A stretch of DNA of 64,000 bases from Dokdonella_A ginsengisoli (GTDB taxonomy: Bacteria > Pseudomonadota > Gammaproteobacteria > Xanthomonadales > Rhodanobacteraceae): NCBI RefSeq assembly GCF_042652785.1, contig NZ_JBHSHD010000006.1, forward strand, positions 310,001 to 374,000. The letters are read 5' to 3'. The notes beneath the pieces were generated by a model. That model did no database searches and was not told the origin of the DNA. It was given only the letters and a program-made list of their open reading frames with translations. This document shows, one piece after another, positions 51,125 through 59,494 of the stretch; the first letter of the stretch is position 1; every line of letters begins with the position of its first letter. Made by a program: the position numbers and the translations under genes.

Positions 51125-51895
51125 CTAGATCCTGCCGCCGCGGCCGAGCAGCCACAGCTTGATGAATTTCTGCCGCACGTAGTTCGTCTTCACGTAGGCG
51201 TAGACCAGTCCGCGCCAGCCGTCGAGGAAGCCCAGGCGCAGCACGTAGCCGCGGAAGAAGCGCCAGAACGGATTGACGACGATGTTGGCGATGCTCGCGC
51301 GGCGGCCGTTCGCGTGCATGTGCTCGGCCATCATGCGCGCGTAGCGCTCGAGCCGGGCGAGCTGGTCGGACATCGAGCGGTACGACAGGTGCTGCAGGTC
51401 GCCGTCCAGGGTCGCGACGCGGCCGTCGACGCTGGCGTGCTCGTGGATCTCGCGGCCGCCGCGCCAGCCGCCGCGGCGGCGGTCGAACAGGCGCATCACG
51501 CGGTCCGGATAGGCGTTGCCGTGGCGCAGCGGCGCGCCGAAGTAGTCGCTCAGGCGCGCGAAGCGGTAGCCGGCGCAGTCGGCGAAGCCGGTCGCGCGCG
51601 CGCGTTCGATCGATTCGCTCAGCCGCGGCGTGACGCGCTCGTCGGCGTCGAGGCAGAGCACCCAGTCGTGCGCGGCGGCCTTGACCGCGAAATCCTTCTG
51701 CGAGCGGTAGCCGTCGAACGCGCGCTCGATCACGCGCGCGCCCTTGGCGACGGCGCGTTCGCGCGTGCCGTCGGTCGAGCCGGAGTCGACGACGACGATC
51801 TCGTCGCAGAACGCGAGCGAATCGAGGCAGTCGTCGATCCGGTCCGCTTCGTTGAGCGTGATGATGCAGGCGGAGAGGCCGGGTCTGGCGGACAT
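51125..51895 (-). CDS. LPS-core type glycosyltransferase (WaaE/KdtX-like)
   Basis: 256 residues, GT2 with ACIITLNEADRIDDCLDSL, EIVVVDSGSTDGT, VLCLDADERVTPRL, then GREIHEHASVDG and a Phe/Tyr-rich C-terminus (NPFWRFFRGYVLRLGF). This layout is characteristic of WaaE/KdtX, which adds glucose to the LPS inner core. The exact linkage is inferred from the family. Confidence 0.82.
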   Translation of the reverse strand: MSARPGLSACIITLNEADRIDDCLDSLAFCDEIVVVDSGSTDGTRERAVAKGARVIERAFDGYRSQKDFAVKAAAHDWVLCLDADERVTPRLSESIERARATGFADCAGYRFARLSDYFGAPLRHGNAYPDRVMRLFDRRRGGWRGGREIHEHASVDGRVATLDGDLQHLSYRSMSDQLARLERYARMMAEHMHANGRRASIANIVVNPFWRFFRGYVLRLGFLDGWRGLVYAYVKTNYVRQKFIKLWLLGRGGRI

Positions 51896-52059
51896 GAGCG
51901 CGCGCGGGTGGGAGGGCGGCTAGGGTAGCGAACGGCGATGACACCCGCACGCGGGGGCTTTTGTTCTCGCCGTCGTGCCTACATGCTAGGCGGGCGGAGA
52001 CGGGGGCGGATCCGGTACGCCATCCGAGTATGGCGACAGGCTTGTGCAAGGAACCACGC

Positions 52060-53097
52060 GTGTCTCGCTACCTGCTGTTTGCAACCGAACTGTACGCCCT
52101 GCCGATCCTGCGCCCGCTCCAGGCGGCGATCCGCGCGCGCGGCGGCGAAGCGGCCTGGTTCCTGCCGAAGGCCGCGGCCACCCACCTGCGCGACGGCGAG
52201 CGGCGCCTGGCCGACGCGGGCGAGGTCGCGGCCTGGGCGCCGGCCGCGGTGCTCGCGGCGAGCAACTGGGCGCCGCATTTCTTTCCCGGCGCCAAGGTGC
52301 AGCTGTTCCACGGCTTCAACGTCGAGAAGCGTGCCGACGAGCGCGGCCATTTCCGCATCCGCGGCCTGTTCGACCTGTACTGCACGCAGGGGCCGGCCAC
52401 CACCGTCCCCTTTCGCGAGCTGGCGCGCGAGCACGGCCATTTCGCCGTGGTCGAGACCGGCTGGCCGAAGCTCGATCCGCTGTTCGCGCCGGACGGCGGC
52501 GAGGCGGCGGCGCTGCGTCCGTCCGACGGACGTCCGGTCGTGCTCTACGCCTCGACGTTCACCGAGAGCCTCAGTTCCGCCCCGCTGCTGCGCGAGGAGA
52601 TCGCGCGCGAGGTCGCCAGCGGGGAGCGCTACTGGCTGCTGACCCTGCATCCGAAGTCCGATCCGCAGTGGGTCGCGCAGTACCGCACGCTGGCCGGTCC
52701 GAACGCGCGGTTCGTCGAGGCCGACGATCTGATTCCGGCGCTGCGTGCGGCCGACGTGCTGGTCTCGGACACCTCCTCGGTGGTGTCCGAGTTCGTCGTG
52801 CAGGGCAAGCCGGTGGTGACCTTGCGCAATCGCGCGCCGAAGCCGCACATGATCGACATCCAGGCGCCGGAGCAGCTCGGCGCCGCGCTGGCGCAGGCCT
52901 TCGCGCCGTCGCCCGCGCTGCGCGCGGAGCTGGCCGCCTACGCCGATTCGATCCATCCGTGGCGCGACGGCGGCGCGAGCGGACGCGTGCTCGACGCGGT
53001 CGCCGACCTGCTCGACGGGCGCCTGGGTCCGCTCGCGCGCAAGCCGGCCAACCTCTGGCGCAAATGGCAGATCCGCTCGCGGGTGAAGCGCTTCTGA
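52060..53097 (+). CDS. CDP-glycerol glycerophosphotransferase-like protein
   Basis: 345 residues from GTG 52060 (AAGGA eight bases upstream); an ATG at 52030 is an alternative. Features of the family: QLFHGFNVEKRAD, VVETGWPKLDPLF, LLTLHPKSDPQW and ADVLVSDTSSVVSEFVVQGKPVV. Such proteins transfer phosphopolyols or related groups onto surface glycans. It is transcribed away from the three leftward glycosyltransferases and toward the NtrX-like gene. Confidence 0.78.
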   Translation: MSRYLLFATELYALPILRPLQAAIRARGGEAAWFLPKAAATHLRDGERRLADAGEVAAWAPAAVLAASNWAPHFFPGAKVQLFHGFNVEKRADERGHFRIRGLFDLYCTQGPATTVPFRELAREHGHFAVVETGWPKLDPLFAPDGGEAAALRPSDGRPVVLYASTFTESLSSAPLLREEIAREVASGERYWLLTLHPKSDPQWVAQYRTLAGPNARFVEADDLIPALRAADVLVSDTSSVVSEFVVQGKPVVTLRNRAPKPHMIDIQAPEQLGAALAQAFAPSPALRAELAAYADSIHPWRDGGASGRVLDAVADLLDGRLGPLARKPANLWRKWQIRSRVKRF

Positions 53098-53165
53098 GGT
53101 GACCGGCGGGCGAGCGCATGCGCTATGCTGCGTGTCTCGTTTTCGCAACATCCGGTGGAGACTGC

Positions 53166-54551
53166 ATGGCGGCCGCGCGCATCCTCGTCGTCGACGACGA
53201 ACCGGACATCCGGGCCACGATCGGGGACATCCTCGAGGACGAGGGCTACGCCGTCGACCTGGCCGAATCGGCCGCCGCCGCGCGCGAGGCGCGCCGCAGC
53301 CGCCAGCCGGACGTGGTGCTGCTGGACATCTGGATGCCCGACCTGGACGGCATCAGCCTGCTGCGCGAATGGAACGAGCGCGGCGGCCTGCCGTGTCCGG
53401 TGGTCATGATCAGCGGCCACGGCACGGTCGAGACGGCGGTCGAGGCGACGCGCCTGGGCGCCTGGGACTTCATCGAGAAGCCGATTTCGCTGACCAAGCT
53501 GCTGCTGGTGGTCGGGCACGCGCTCGAAGCCGGGCGGCTCAAGCGCGAGAACGAAGGGCTGCGCCGCCAGCTGCCGGCGCCGGCCGAGCTGGTCGGCTCC
53601 GGTCGCGCGACGCAGGCGCTGCGCGCGCAGATCGACAAGCTCGCCGCGCACGACACCGGCGTGCTGGTGCAGGGCGAGCCGGGCACCGGCAAGGAAACGC
53701 TCGCGCGCGCCCTGCACGAGCGCAGCACGCGCCGCGCCGGCCCGTTCGTCACCGTGGCCGCCGGCGCGATCGCGCGCGAGCACGCGGCGATCGCGCTGTT
53801 CGGCGCGGAGGACGCCAACGGCCTGCAGCAGGGACTGATCGAGCAGGCCAACGGTGGCACCCTGTTCCTCGACGAGGTCGCCGATCTCGATCCGGAACTG
53901 CAGCTGCGCCTGTCCAGCGTGATCGAGCGCCGCGCGCTGATCCGCTGCGGCGGCCACGAGCCGGTCGCGATCGGCGCGCGCGTGATTGCGGCGACCGCGC
54001 ACGACCTGGAGGCGCTGGTCGCGGCCGGACGCTTCCGCGAGGAGCTGTACTACCAGTTGAAGGTGGTGCCGCTGACGGTGCCGCCGCTGCGCGAGCGCAG
54101 CGACGACATTCCCGAGTTGCTGCGCTACCACGCCGACTGGTTCGCCAACCGCGACAAGCTGCCGTACCGGCACTTCCCGGTCGCGGTGCAGAACCGCCTG
54201 CGCCACTACGTCTGGCCCGGCAACCTGCGCGAGCTGCGCAACCTTGTGCAGCGCCTGCTGGTGCTGGGCAGCGGCGGCGACGTCGGGCTCGACGAGGTGG
54301 AGCTCGCACTCGGCCAGGTCGCCACTGCCACCGTGCCGGCAGCGGCGGCGGGCAGCGCACCGGCGATCGATTTCAGCCTGCCGCTGCGCGAGGCGCGCGA
54401 GCAGTTCGAGCGCGCCTACCTGCTGTACCAGCTCGACGCCGCCGGCGGCAGCGTCGGCAAGCTGGCCAAGGCGGTCGGCATGGAGCGCACGCACCTGTAC
54501 CGCAAGCTGAAGGATCTGGACATCGACCCGCGCGGCGGCGCGCGGGAGTAG
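53166..54551 (+). CDS. NtrX-like response regulator lacking the GAFTGA loop
   Basis: 461 residues from ATG 53166 (GGAG upstream). Receiver domain at residues 1-125 with the phospho-acceptor Asp54 (VVLLDIWMPDLDG) and Lys in FIEKPI. The AAA+ domain has Walker A GEPGTGKE and Walker B GGTLFLDEV. However, between LFGAED and EQANGG only about nine residues remain, and GAFTGA, which contacts sigma-54, is missing. A Fis-type helix-turn-helix ends the protein (VGKLAKAVGMERTHLYRKLKDL). It therefore may bind DNA and respond to NtrY without opening sigma-54 promoters. Confidence 0.9.
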   Translation: MAAARILVVDDEPDIRATIGDILEDEGYAVDLAESAAAAREARRSRQPDVVLLDIWMPDLDGISLLREWNERGGLPCPVVMISGHGTVETAVEATRLGAWDFIEKPISLTKLLLVVGHALEAGRLKRENEGLRRQLPAPAELVGSGRATQALRAQIDKLAAHDTGVLVQGEPGTGKETLARALHERSTRRAGPFVTVAAGAIAREHAAIALFGAEDANGLQQGLIEQANGGTLFLDEVADLDPELQLRLSSVIERRALIRCGGHEPVAIGARVIAATAHDLEALVAAGRFREELYYQLKVVPLTVPPLRERSDDIPELLRYHADWFANRDKLPYRHFPVAVQNRLRHYVWPGNLRELRNLVQRLLVLGSGGDVGLDEVELALGQVATATVPAAAAGSAPAIDFSLPLREAREQFERAYLLYQLDAAGGSVGKLAKAVGMERTHLYRKLKDLDIDPRGGARE

Positions 54552-54566
54552 AAGGAGAACGACACG

Positions 54567-55541
54567 ATGGCGCGTTGGACGTTCGGAAGGATGAAAGCCG
54601 TGCTGGCCGCAGCGACGATCCTCGCGGCGCAGGCGCAGGCGCACGCGCACGCGGCACAAGCGCTGAAGATCGAGGAGCGCAAGGTCGAGGCGAAATCGAC
54701 CGCCTACGAGATCGCCGCGGACTACCCGGCCACCGCCATCGCGCCGATCGACGCGGAGATCAAGGCCTGGATCGACGCGGAAGTGGCGCAGTTCAAGAAG
54801 CAGGCCGCGCCGGAGCCGGGTTCCCCGCTGGGGGCGTGGACGCTGGACATCACCTACACGGTCGAGCGCAACGACGCCGAGGTGCTGGCGCTGTCGTTTA
54901 CCGAATCCACCTACACCGGCGGCGCGCACGGCAACCACACGTTCCGGACATTCAACTACCTGTTGCCGGACGGGCGGCGCGTCGACCTCGCGCAGATCCT
55001 CGACGGCCGCAAGGGTCTGGCCCGGCTCAGTACGCTGGCGGTGGCCGACCTCGACAAGCAGCTGGGTGGCCCGGACGGCCTGAGTGACGCGCAGTGGATC
55101 CGCCGCGGCGCCGGGCCGGACTGGATCAATTTCGAGAATTTCCTGCTGCTGCCCGATGCGCTGAAGATCCAGTTCCCGCCGTACCAGGTCGCCGCGTACG
55201 CGGCCGGGCCGCAGGAGGTGCGCGTCCCGCTGGCGGCGCTCGACGGCGTGCTGCGCGCCGACCGTCGTGCGGCAGTGGCCTCGTTCGACTGCGGCAAGGC
55301 GGCGACGCCGGTCGAGCGCGCGGTCTGCGCCGATCCGGCGCTGGCGCGGCTCGATCGCGAAGTCGCGCAGGCCTACGGCCTCCGCCTCGACGCGATCGAG
55401 GGCGAGGCGGACAAGCAGAAGATCCGGGCGGCGCAGCGCCGCTGGCTGCAGCGGCGCGACGGCGCCTGCCCGGATGCGGCGGCCGCCTGCCTGAGCGGCG
55501 TCTACCGCGCGCGTCTGGACGAGCTTTCGACCGAGCCGTGA
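54567..55541 (+). CDS. Exported DUF3298-like protein with LprI-type C-terminal domain
   Basis: 324 residues; AAGGAG precedes the ATG. Signal peptide to about residue 31. Residues 35-240 resemble DUF4163/DUF3298 proteins (EIAADYPAT, FTESTYTGGAHGNHTFRTFNYLLPDGRRVDL, LLLPDALKIQFPPYQVAAYAAG). The last 70 residues are an LprI-like four-Cys domain (FDCGKAATPVERAVCADPALARLD, RRWLQRRDGACPDAAAACLSGVY), known in lysozyme-inhibitor proteins. The combination suggests a periplasmic envelope-protection protein; the function is not established. A T-rich terminator follows at 55642. Confidence 0.78.
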   Translation: MARWTFGRMKAVLAAATILAAQAQAHAHAAQALKIEERKVEAKSTAYEIAADYPATAIAPIDAEIKAWIDAEVAQFKKQAAPEPGSPLGAWTLDITYTVERNDAEVLALSFTESTYTGGAHGNHTFRTFNYLLPDGRRVDLAQILDGRKGLARLSTLAVADLDKQLGGPDGLSDAQWIRRGAGPDWINFENFLLLPDALKIQFPPYQVAAYAAGPQEVRVPLAALDGVLRADRRAAVASFDCGKAATPVERAVCADPALARLDREVAQAYGLRLDAIEGEADKQKIRAAQRRWLQRRDGACPDAAAACLSGVYRARLDELSTEP

Positions 55542-55641
55542 AGACGGCCATTCGGGCACTCGTTCAGCTGGCGTTTGCTGCGGCGCGGAACTTCCGCGTC
55601 ATCGACCGGTCATATCCATCAGTTTCATTCACACTCCAATT

Positions 55642-55676
55642 GGCGCCGTTGCGGCAACGCGCGGCGCTTTTTTTTT
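55642..55676 (+). terminator. Rho-independent terminator after the DUF3298/LprI gene
   Basis: An outer stem, GGCGCCG with CGGCGC, encloses the small hairpin CGTTG-CGG-CAACG, followed by nine T. It directly abuts the first hairpin of repeat copy D. The ~100 bases before it, from 55550, are AT-richer and could be an untranslated tail or a short RNA. Confidence 0.75.
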
Positions 55677-55778
55677 GCGATCGTCCCTGATCGCCTCGGT
55701 CGGGAAGAGTCGCGACCAAGGAAAGTGGATCCGAGCTGCGGATGGTCCAACGCGGCCGTCCTTGGCCGCACTTTTCAA
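55677..55778 (+). repeat. Bipartite hairpin repeat, copy D (complete)
   Basis: GCGATC-GTCCCT-GATCGC (55677-55694), a 57-base spacer with GGAAAGTGGATCCGAGCTGCGGA, then GCGGCC-GTCCTT-GGCCGC (55752-55769) followed by ACTTTTCAAG. Same layout as copies B and C. Confidence 0.78.
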
Positions 55779-55843
55779 GTGAAGCATTCGCCTTCGCATG
55801 CTTTGGGTTCGGGGTAGATGCCGGTGGCGCCGGTCGGGCGGGA

Positions 55844-55920
55844 AGGGACGTGATGAAGGAAAATGGATCCCTGCTGCGGACGGTTCGACGCGGCCATCCG
55901 TGGCCGCACTTTTCAAATGG
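55844..55920 (+). repeat. Bipartite hairpin repeat, copy E (5' hairpin missing)
   Basis: Shares GGAAAATGGATCC and GCTGCGGA with the spacer of copy D, then GCGGCC-ATCCGT-GGCCGC (55890-55907) and ACTTTTCAAATGG. The first (GCGATC) hairpin is absent, so this is a partial copy in tandem with D. The loop has changed but the stem is intact. Confidence 0.7.
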
Positions 55921-56050
55921 AGCAGAGGCGTGGATCACCGCTGGTTCTTGCAGGGCATGAACATCGGTTCATCGGCGCTTGTGGTTTCGCGCGGCTGCCG
56001 TATTTCCCATTCGCGGCGTCGTGCCGCGCCAATCAGAAAAGGATGAAACC

Positions 56051-56833
56051 ATGCGACTCGACGGAAAAGTGGCGATCGTGACCGGCGCGGCCAGCGGCAT
56101 CGGCAAGCGCATCGCCGAGGTCTATGCGGACGCCGGTGCGGCCGTCGCCATCGCCGACATCAACCTGGAGGCGGCCAACGCGACCGCGCAGGAACTGGCG
56201 GCGAAAGGCGCCCGCGCGTTCGGCGTGAAGATGGACGTGACCAGCGAGCAGGAAGTCGACGACGGCGTCGCCGCGGTGGTCAAGCAGTTCGGCCAGGTCG
56301 ACATCCTGGTTTCCAACGCCGGCATCCAGATCGTCAATCCGGTCGACAAGTTCGCCTACGCGGACTGGAAGAAGCTGATGGCGATCCACGTCGACGGCGC
56401 GTTCCTGACCACCCGCGCCTGCCTGCGCGCGATGTACGAGCGCGGCAAGGGCGGCGCGATCATCTACATGGGGTCGGTGCATTCCAAGGAAGCGTCGAAG
56501 CTGAAGGCGCCCTACGTCGCCGCCAAGCACGCACTGATCGGCCTGGCCAAGGTCGTCGCCAAGGAAGGCGCCGAGCACGGCGTGCGTGCGAACGTGATCT
56601 GCCCGGGCTTCGTGCGCACGCCGCTGGTGGAGAAGCAGATTCCCGAGCAGGCCAAGGAATTGGGCATCTCCGAGGCCGAAGTGGTCAAGAACGTCATGCT
56701 GAAGGAGACGGTCGACGGCGAATTCACGACGGTCGACGACGTCGCCGCCGCGGCGCTGTTCTTCGCCGGCTTCGAAACCAACGCGCTGACCGGGCAGAGC
56801 CTCGTCGTCAGCCACGGCTGGTTCATGCAATGA
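56051..56833 (+). CDS. 3-hydroxybutyrate dehydrogenase (SDR family)
   Basis: 260 residues from ATG 56051. SDR motifs: TGAASGIGKRIAE (cofactor), SNAGIQIV, catalytic Ser in YMGSVHS, YVAAKHALIGLAK (Tyr-x3-Lys). The stretch ICPGFVRTPLVEKQIPEQAKELGISE is typical of D-3-hydroxybutyrate dehydrogenases, which oxidise 3-hydroxybutyrate to acetoacetate with NAD+. It overlaps the patatin gene by four bases, an arrangement that fits use of PHB or lipid breakdown products. Confidence 0.88.
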   Translation: MRLDGKVAIVTGAASGIGKRIAEVYADAGAAVAIADINLEAANATAQELAAKGARAFGVKMDVTSEQEVDDGVAAVVKQFGQVDILVSNAGIQIVNPVDKFAYADWKKLMAIHVDGAFLTTRACLRAMYERGKGGAIIYMGSVHSKEASKLKAPYVAAKHALIGLAKVVAKEGAEHGVRANVICPGFVRTPLVEKQIPEQAKELGISEAEVVKNVMLKETVDGEFTTVDDVAAAALFFAGFETNALTGQSLVVSHGWFMQ

Positions 56834-58116
56834 GCGGGCGACGCGCGCGCGGCGCGGCGACGCGCCGGACCGCCGGAGGGCGCGCGGTACGCGAGACAGC
56901 CGCCCCGCCGCGGCGCACGAAGACCAAGCCGGCCGGCAGTCCGGCCGCCGGCGCACAGGACTACCAGATCGTCGCCCTCGTGCTGCAGGGCGGCGGCGCG
57001 CTGGGTTCGTACCAGTGCGGCGTCTACGAGGGCATGCACGCGGCCGGCGTCCGCCCGAACTGGTTCGCCGGCACCTCGATCGGCGCGATCAACGCGGCGA
57101 TTCTCGCCGGCAACGCGCCGGAGCATCGCGTCGAACGCCTGCGCGAGTTCTGGAACACGATCTGCGAACCGGTCGGCTCTTACGGGCCCGCCGCCGCGGT
57201 GGTGCGCAGCGCGCTGGCGTGGCTGCCGGCCAGCCATGCGCTGGCGGCCTGGGCCAATACGGTCGGCGCGTTCGGTGCGCTCACCTACGGCCAGCGCGGC
57301 TTCTTCAGTCCGCGCGCGCAGCCGCCGTTCCTGTTCCGCGACGGCAGCGCGAAGGCGACCAGCTTCTACGACACCGCGCCGCTGAAGGCATCGCTGGAGC
57401 GCTTCGTCGACTTCGACCGCATCAACGACGACGACGGCGTGCGCCTGTCGATCGGCGCGACCAATGTCGCCAACGGCAACTTCCGCTACTTCGACTCGAC
57501 CCGCGATCGCATCCGGCCCGAGCACGTGATGGCCTCCGGCGCGCTGCCGCCGGCGTTCCCGGCGGTGGAGGTCGACGGCGAGGCGTACTGGGACGGCGGC
57601 CTGGTCTCCAACACGCCGCTGGACCACGTGCTGACCAGCACGCCGCGCCGCGACAGCCTGGTGTTCCAGGTCGACCTGTGGAGCGCGCGCGGCGATCTGC
57701 CCAGGACGCTGATGGACGTGCTCGAACGGCAGAAGGACGTGCAGTTCTCCAGCCGCACCCGCTTCGGCACCGACGCGGTCGCGCGCCTGCAGAGACTGCG
57801 CAACGCGATCGGCGAACTGCTGCGCGAGGTGCCCAAGGAGCGCCGCGCGCCGGAACTGATGGACGCGCTGGAGCCGTGGATCTGCGATCGCGTGTTCAAT
57901 ATCGTGCACCTGATCTACCAGGCCAAGCCGTACGAGGAGCAGTTCAAGGACTACGCGTTCGGCTACGGCACGATGCAGGAGCACTGGGCGGCGGGGCTGG
58001 CCGACATGCAGCAGACGCTCGAGCACCCGGAATTCTTCGCCAGGCCCGATCCGGGCGTCGGCGCGGTCACGCACGACGTGCACCGCCTCGTCGCGGCGAA
58101 GCGGCGCAAGCGGTAG
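56830..58116 (+). CDS. Patatin-like phospholipase with DUF3734
   Basis: 428 residues. After a basic, disordered N-terminus (1-40), the patatin core has the oxyanion loop LQGGGALGSYQCGVYEG, nucleophile motif GTSIG (Ser in WFAGTSIGAINAAI) and the catalytic Asp in WDGGLVSNTPL. The C-terminal DUF3734 region (HLIYQAKPYEEQFKDYAF, HWAAGLADM) is present. Family knowledge: such enzymes hydrolyse phospholipid or polyhydroxybutyrate-type esters. ATGA-coupled to the hydroxybutyrate dehydrogenase gene, suggesting they act in one pathway. Confidence 0.88.
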   Translation: MSGRRARGAATRRTAGGRAVRETAAPPRRTKTKPAGSPAAGAQDYQIVALVLQGGGALGSYQCGVYEGMHAAGVRPNWFAGTSIGAINAAILAGNAPEHRVERLREFWNTICEPVGSYGPAAAVVRSALAWLPASHALAAWANTVGAFGALTYGQRGFFSPRAQPPFLFRDGSAKATSFYDTAPLKASLERFVDFDRINDDDGVRLSIGATNVANGNFRYFDSTRDRIRPEHVMASGALPPAFPAVEVDGEAYWDGGLVSNTPLDHVLTSTPRRDSLVFQVDLWSARGDLPRTLMDVLERQKDVQFSSRTRFGTDAVARLQRLRNAIGELLREVPKERRAPELMDALEPWICDRVFNIVHLIYQAKPYEEQFKDYAFGYGTMQEHWAAGLADMQQTLEHPEFFARPDPGVGAVTHDVHRLVAAKRRKR

Positions 58117-58155
58117 CAGGCTGCGCCGCGCCGGCAAGCGCGCGATGATGGCGCC

Positions 58156-58497
58156 ATGACGACCGACTTCATCGCGCGCCTGCGCGCCCAGATCGGCGGT
58201 CCGCGCGACGGCGCGCTGCTGCGCTTCTCGCTCGGCCAGGCCCTGCTCGGCAACGGCGACGCCGCCGGCGCCGCGGTCGCACTGCGCGAGGCGGTCGCGT
58301 TCGATGCGGAGTATTCGGCGGCGTGGAAGCTGCTCGGCCGCGCGCTGGCCGACAGCGGTGCCCCGGTCGCGGCGGCGGCGGCCTTCGAGCGCGGCATCGA
58401 CGTCGCGCAGCGGCGCGGCGACGTGCAGGCGGCGAAGGAGATGGGCGTGTTCCTGAAGCGGCTGAAGGCCGCCGGCGAGTCGGGCGGGTCGGCCTAG
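58156..58497 (+). CDS. Small TPR-like protein
   Basis: 113 residues made of about three helical repeats (LRFSLGQALLGNGDAAGAAVALREAV, AWKLLGRALADSGAPVAAAAAFERGI, QRRGDVQAAKEMGVFLKRL) that match the tetratricopeptide pattern. No signal peptide, so it is cytoplasmic and likely binds a partner protein. Its last four bases overlap the end of the convergent acyltransferase gene. Confidence 0.75.
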   Translation: MTTDFIARLRAQIGGPRDGALLRFSLGQALLGNGDAAGAAVALREAVAFDAEYSAAWKLLGRALADSGAPVAAAAAFERGIDVAQRRGDVQAAKEMGVFLKRLKAAGESGGSA

Positions 58498-59405
58498 CCG
58501 CGTCCGCGGGCGGCCAGCAGTTCGTCCACCAGTTGGGTCGGCCAGCGCTTGTACGACCACTGGTACTGCGCGAAGGCGAGCTGCACGCAGTCCTCGACGC
58601 CGCGGTTCAGCGCGGCGCAGGCGCGCTCGAGGTCGGGATCCATCAGCTCCGCCGGCGCCGGCAGGAAATGCAGGCGGAAGCCCGCGCCGCGCGGCAGGCG
58701 TTCGACGAAGCTGTACAGCACGCAGGCGCCGGTGCGCTGGGCCAGCCGCGGCAGCAGCACCATCGTCGCCGCCGGCACGCCGAAGAACGGCGCCGCCACG
58801 CCTTCGCCGGCGCGCGGCTGCTGGTCCGGCAGGATGCCGACGACGCCGCCGGCACTCAGGCGCTTGTACAGCGTGCGCACGCCGGCGCCCTCGGCGCGCA
58901 CCTGCTCGACCGGCAGCGCGCCGCGCACCTTCAGCAGCAGCGGTTCGACGAAGTCGTGGCGCGGCGCGCGGTACAGGATGGCCAGCGGGGTGCGGCTGGC
59001 GAGCCAGTAGTTCAGCAGTTCCCAGCAGCCCAGGTGCGGGGCGGCCACGATCAGGCCGCGCCCGGCGGCGAGCGCCTCGTGGAACAGCGCCTCGCCGCGC
59101 GTCTCGCGGATCAGGGCCAGCGCGTCGGCCGGGTCGCTGCCCCAGATCTTGGCGATCTCGCAGAACGACTTGCCGGTCTCGATCGCCGCCTCGCGGCAGC
59201 GCGCGTGTCTGGTTTGGGTGCCGTCCTGCGTTAGTACCAGGGACAGGTTGCGGTCGATGATGCGACGCGTGCGCCCCGGAATCCGCCAGAGCAGGCGACC
59301 GAGCAGCGCACCGAACGCGTGCAGCAGCGACAGCGGCAGGCGGGCGCCGAGACGCAGGCTGCCGTAGAGCAGCGCGACCGGCCAGGCGAGAGGGGGCGAT
59401 TTCAT
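58494..59405 (-). CDS. Lipid A biosynthesis acyltransferase (LpxL-like)
   Basis: 303 residues. N-terminal membrane anchor (about residues 8-40), H-x4-E motif in VAAPHLGCWELLNYW, the block GILPDQQPRAGEGVAAPFFGVPAA, and the C-terminal YQWSYKRWP. This pattern identifies lipid A late acyltransferases, which move laurate or a related chain from ACP to Kdo2-lipid IVA at the inner membrane. It differs from the APE-operon acyltransferase at 3516. It is divergent from dtd. Confidence 0.9.
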   Translation of the reverse strand: MKSPPLAWPVALLYGSLRLGARLPLSLLHAFGALLGRLLWRIPGRTRRIIDRNLSLVLTQDGTQTRHARCREAAIETGKSFCEIAKIWGSDPADALALIRETRGEALFHEALAAGRGLIVAAPHLGCWELLNYWLASRTPLAILYRAPRHDFVEPLLLKVRGALPVEQVRAEGAGVRTLYKRLSAGGVVGILPDQQPRAGEGVAAPFFGVPAATMVLLPRLAQRTGACVLYSFVERLPRGAGFRLHFLPAPAELMDPDLERACAALNRGVEDCVQLAFAQYQWSYKRWPTQLVDELLAARGRG

Positions 59406-59494
59406 GGCGGCGGCGATTGTAGCGACCGTACCGGACGCATTGACCGCATCGCGGGACGTCGGGGACGATGTCCCGCCCGGCCGCGGAGTCCGCC

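Larger units (their letters stand above)
55542..56050. other. Intergenic region with terminator and two tandem repeat copies
   Basis: No gene is supported. It contains a terminator (55642-55676), repeat copy D (55677-55778) and partial repeat copy E (55844-55920). About 130 bases of leader follow before the hydroxybutyrate dehydrogenase gene, in which no clear promoter was found. Confidence 0.6.
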
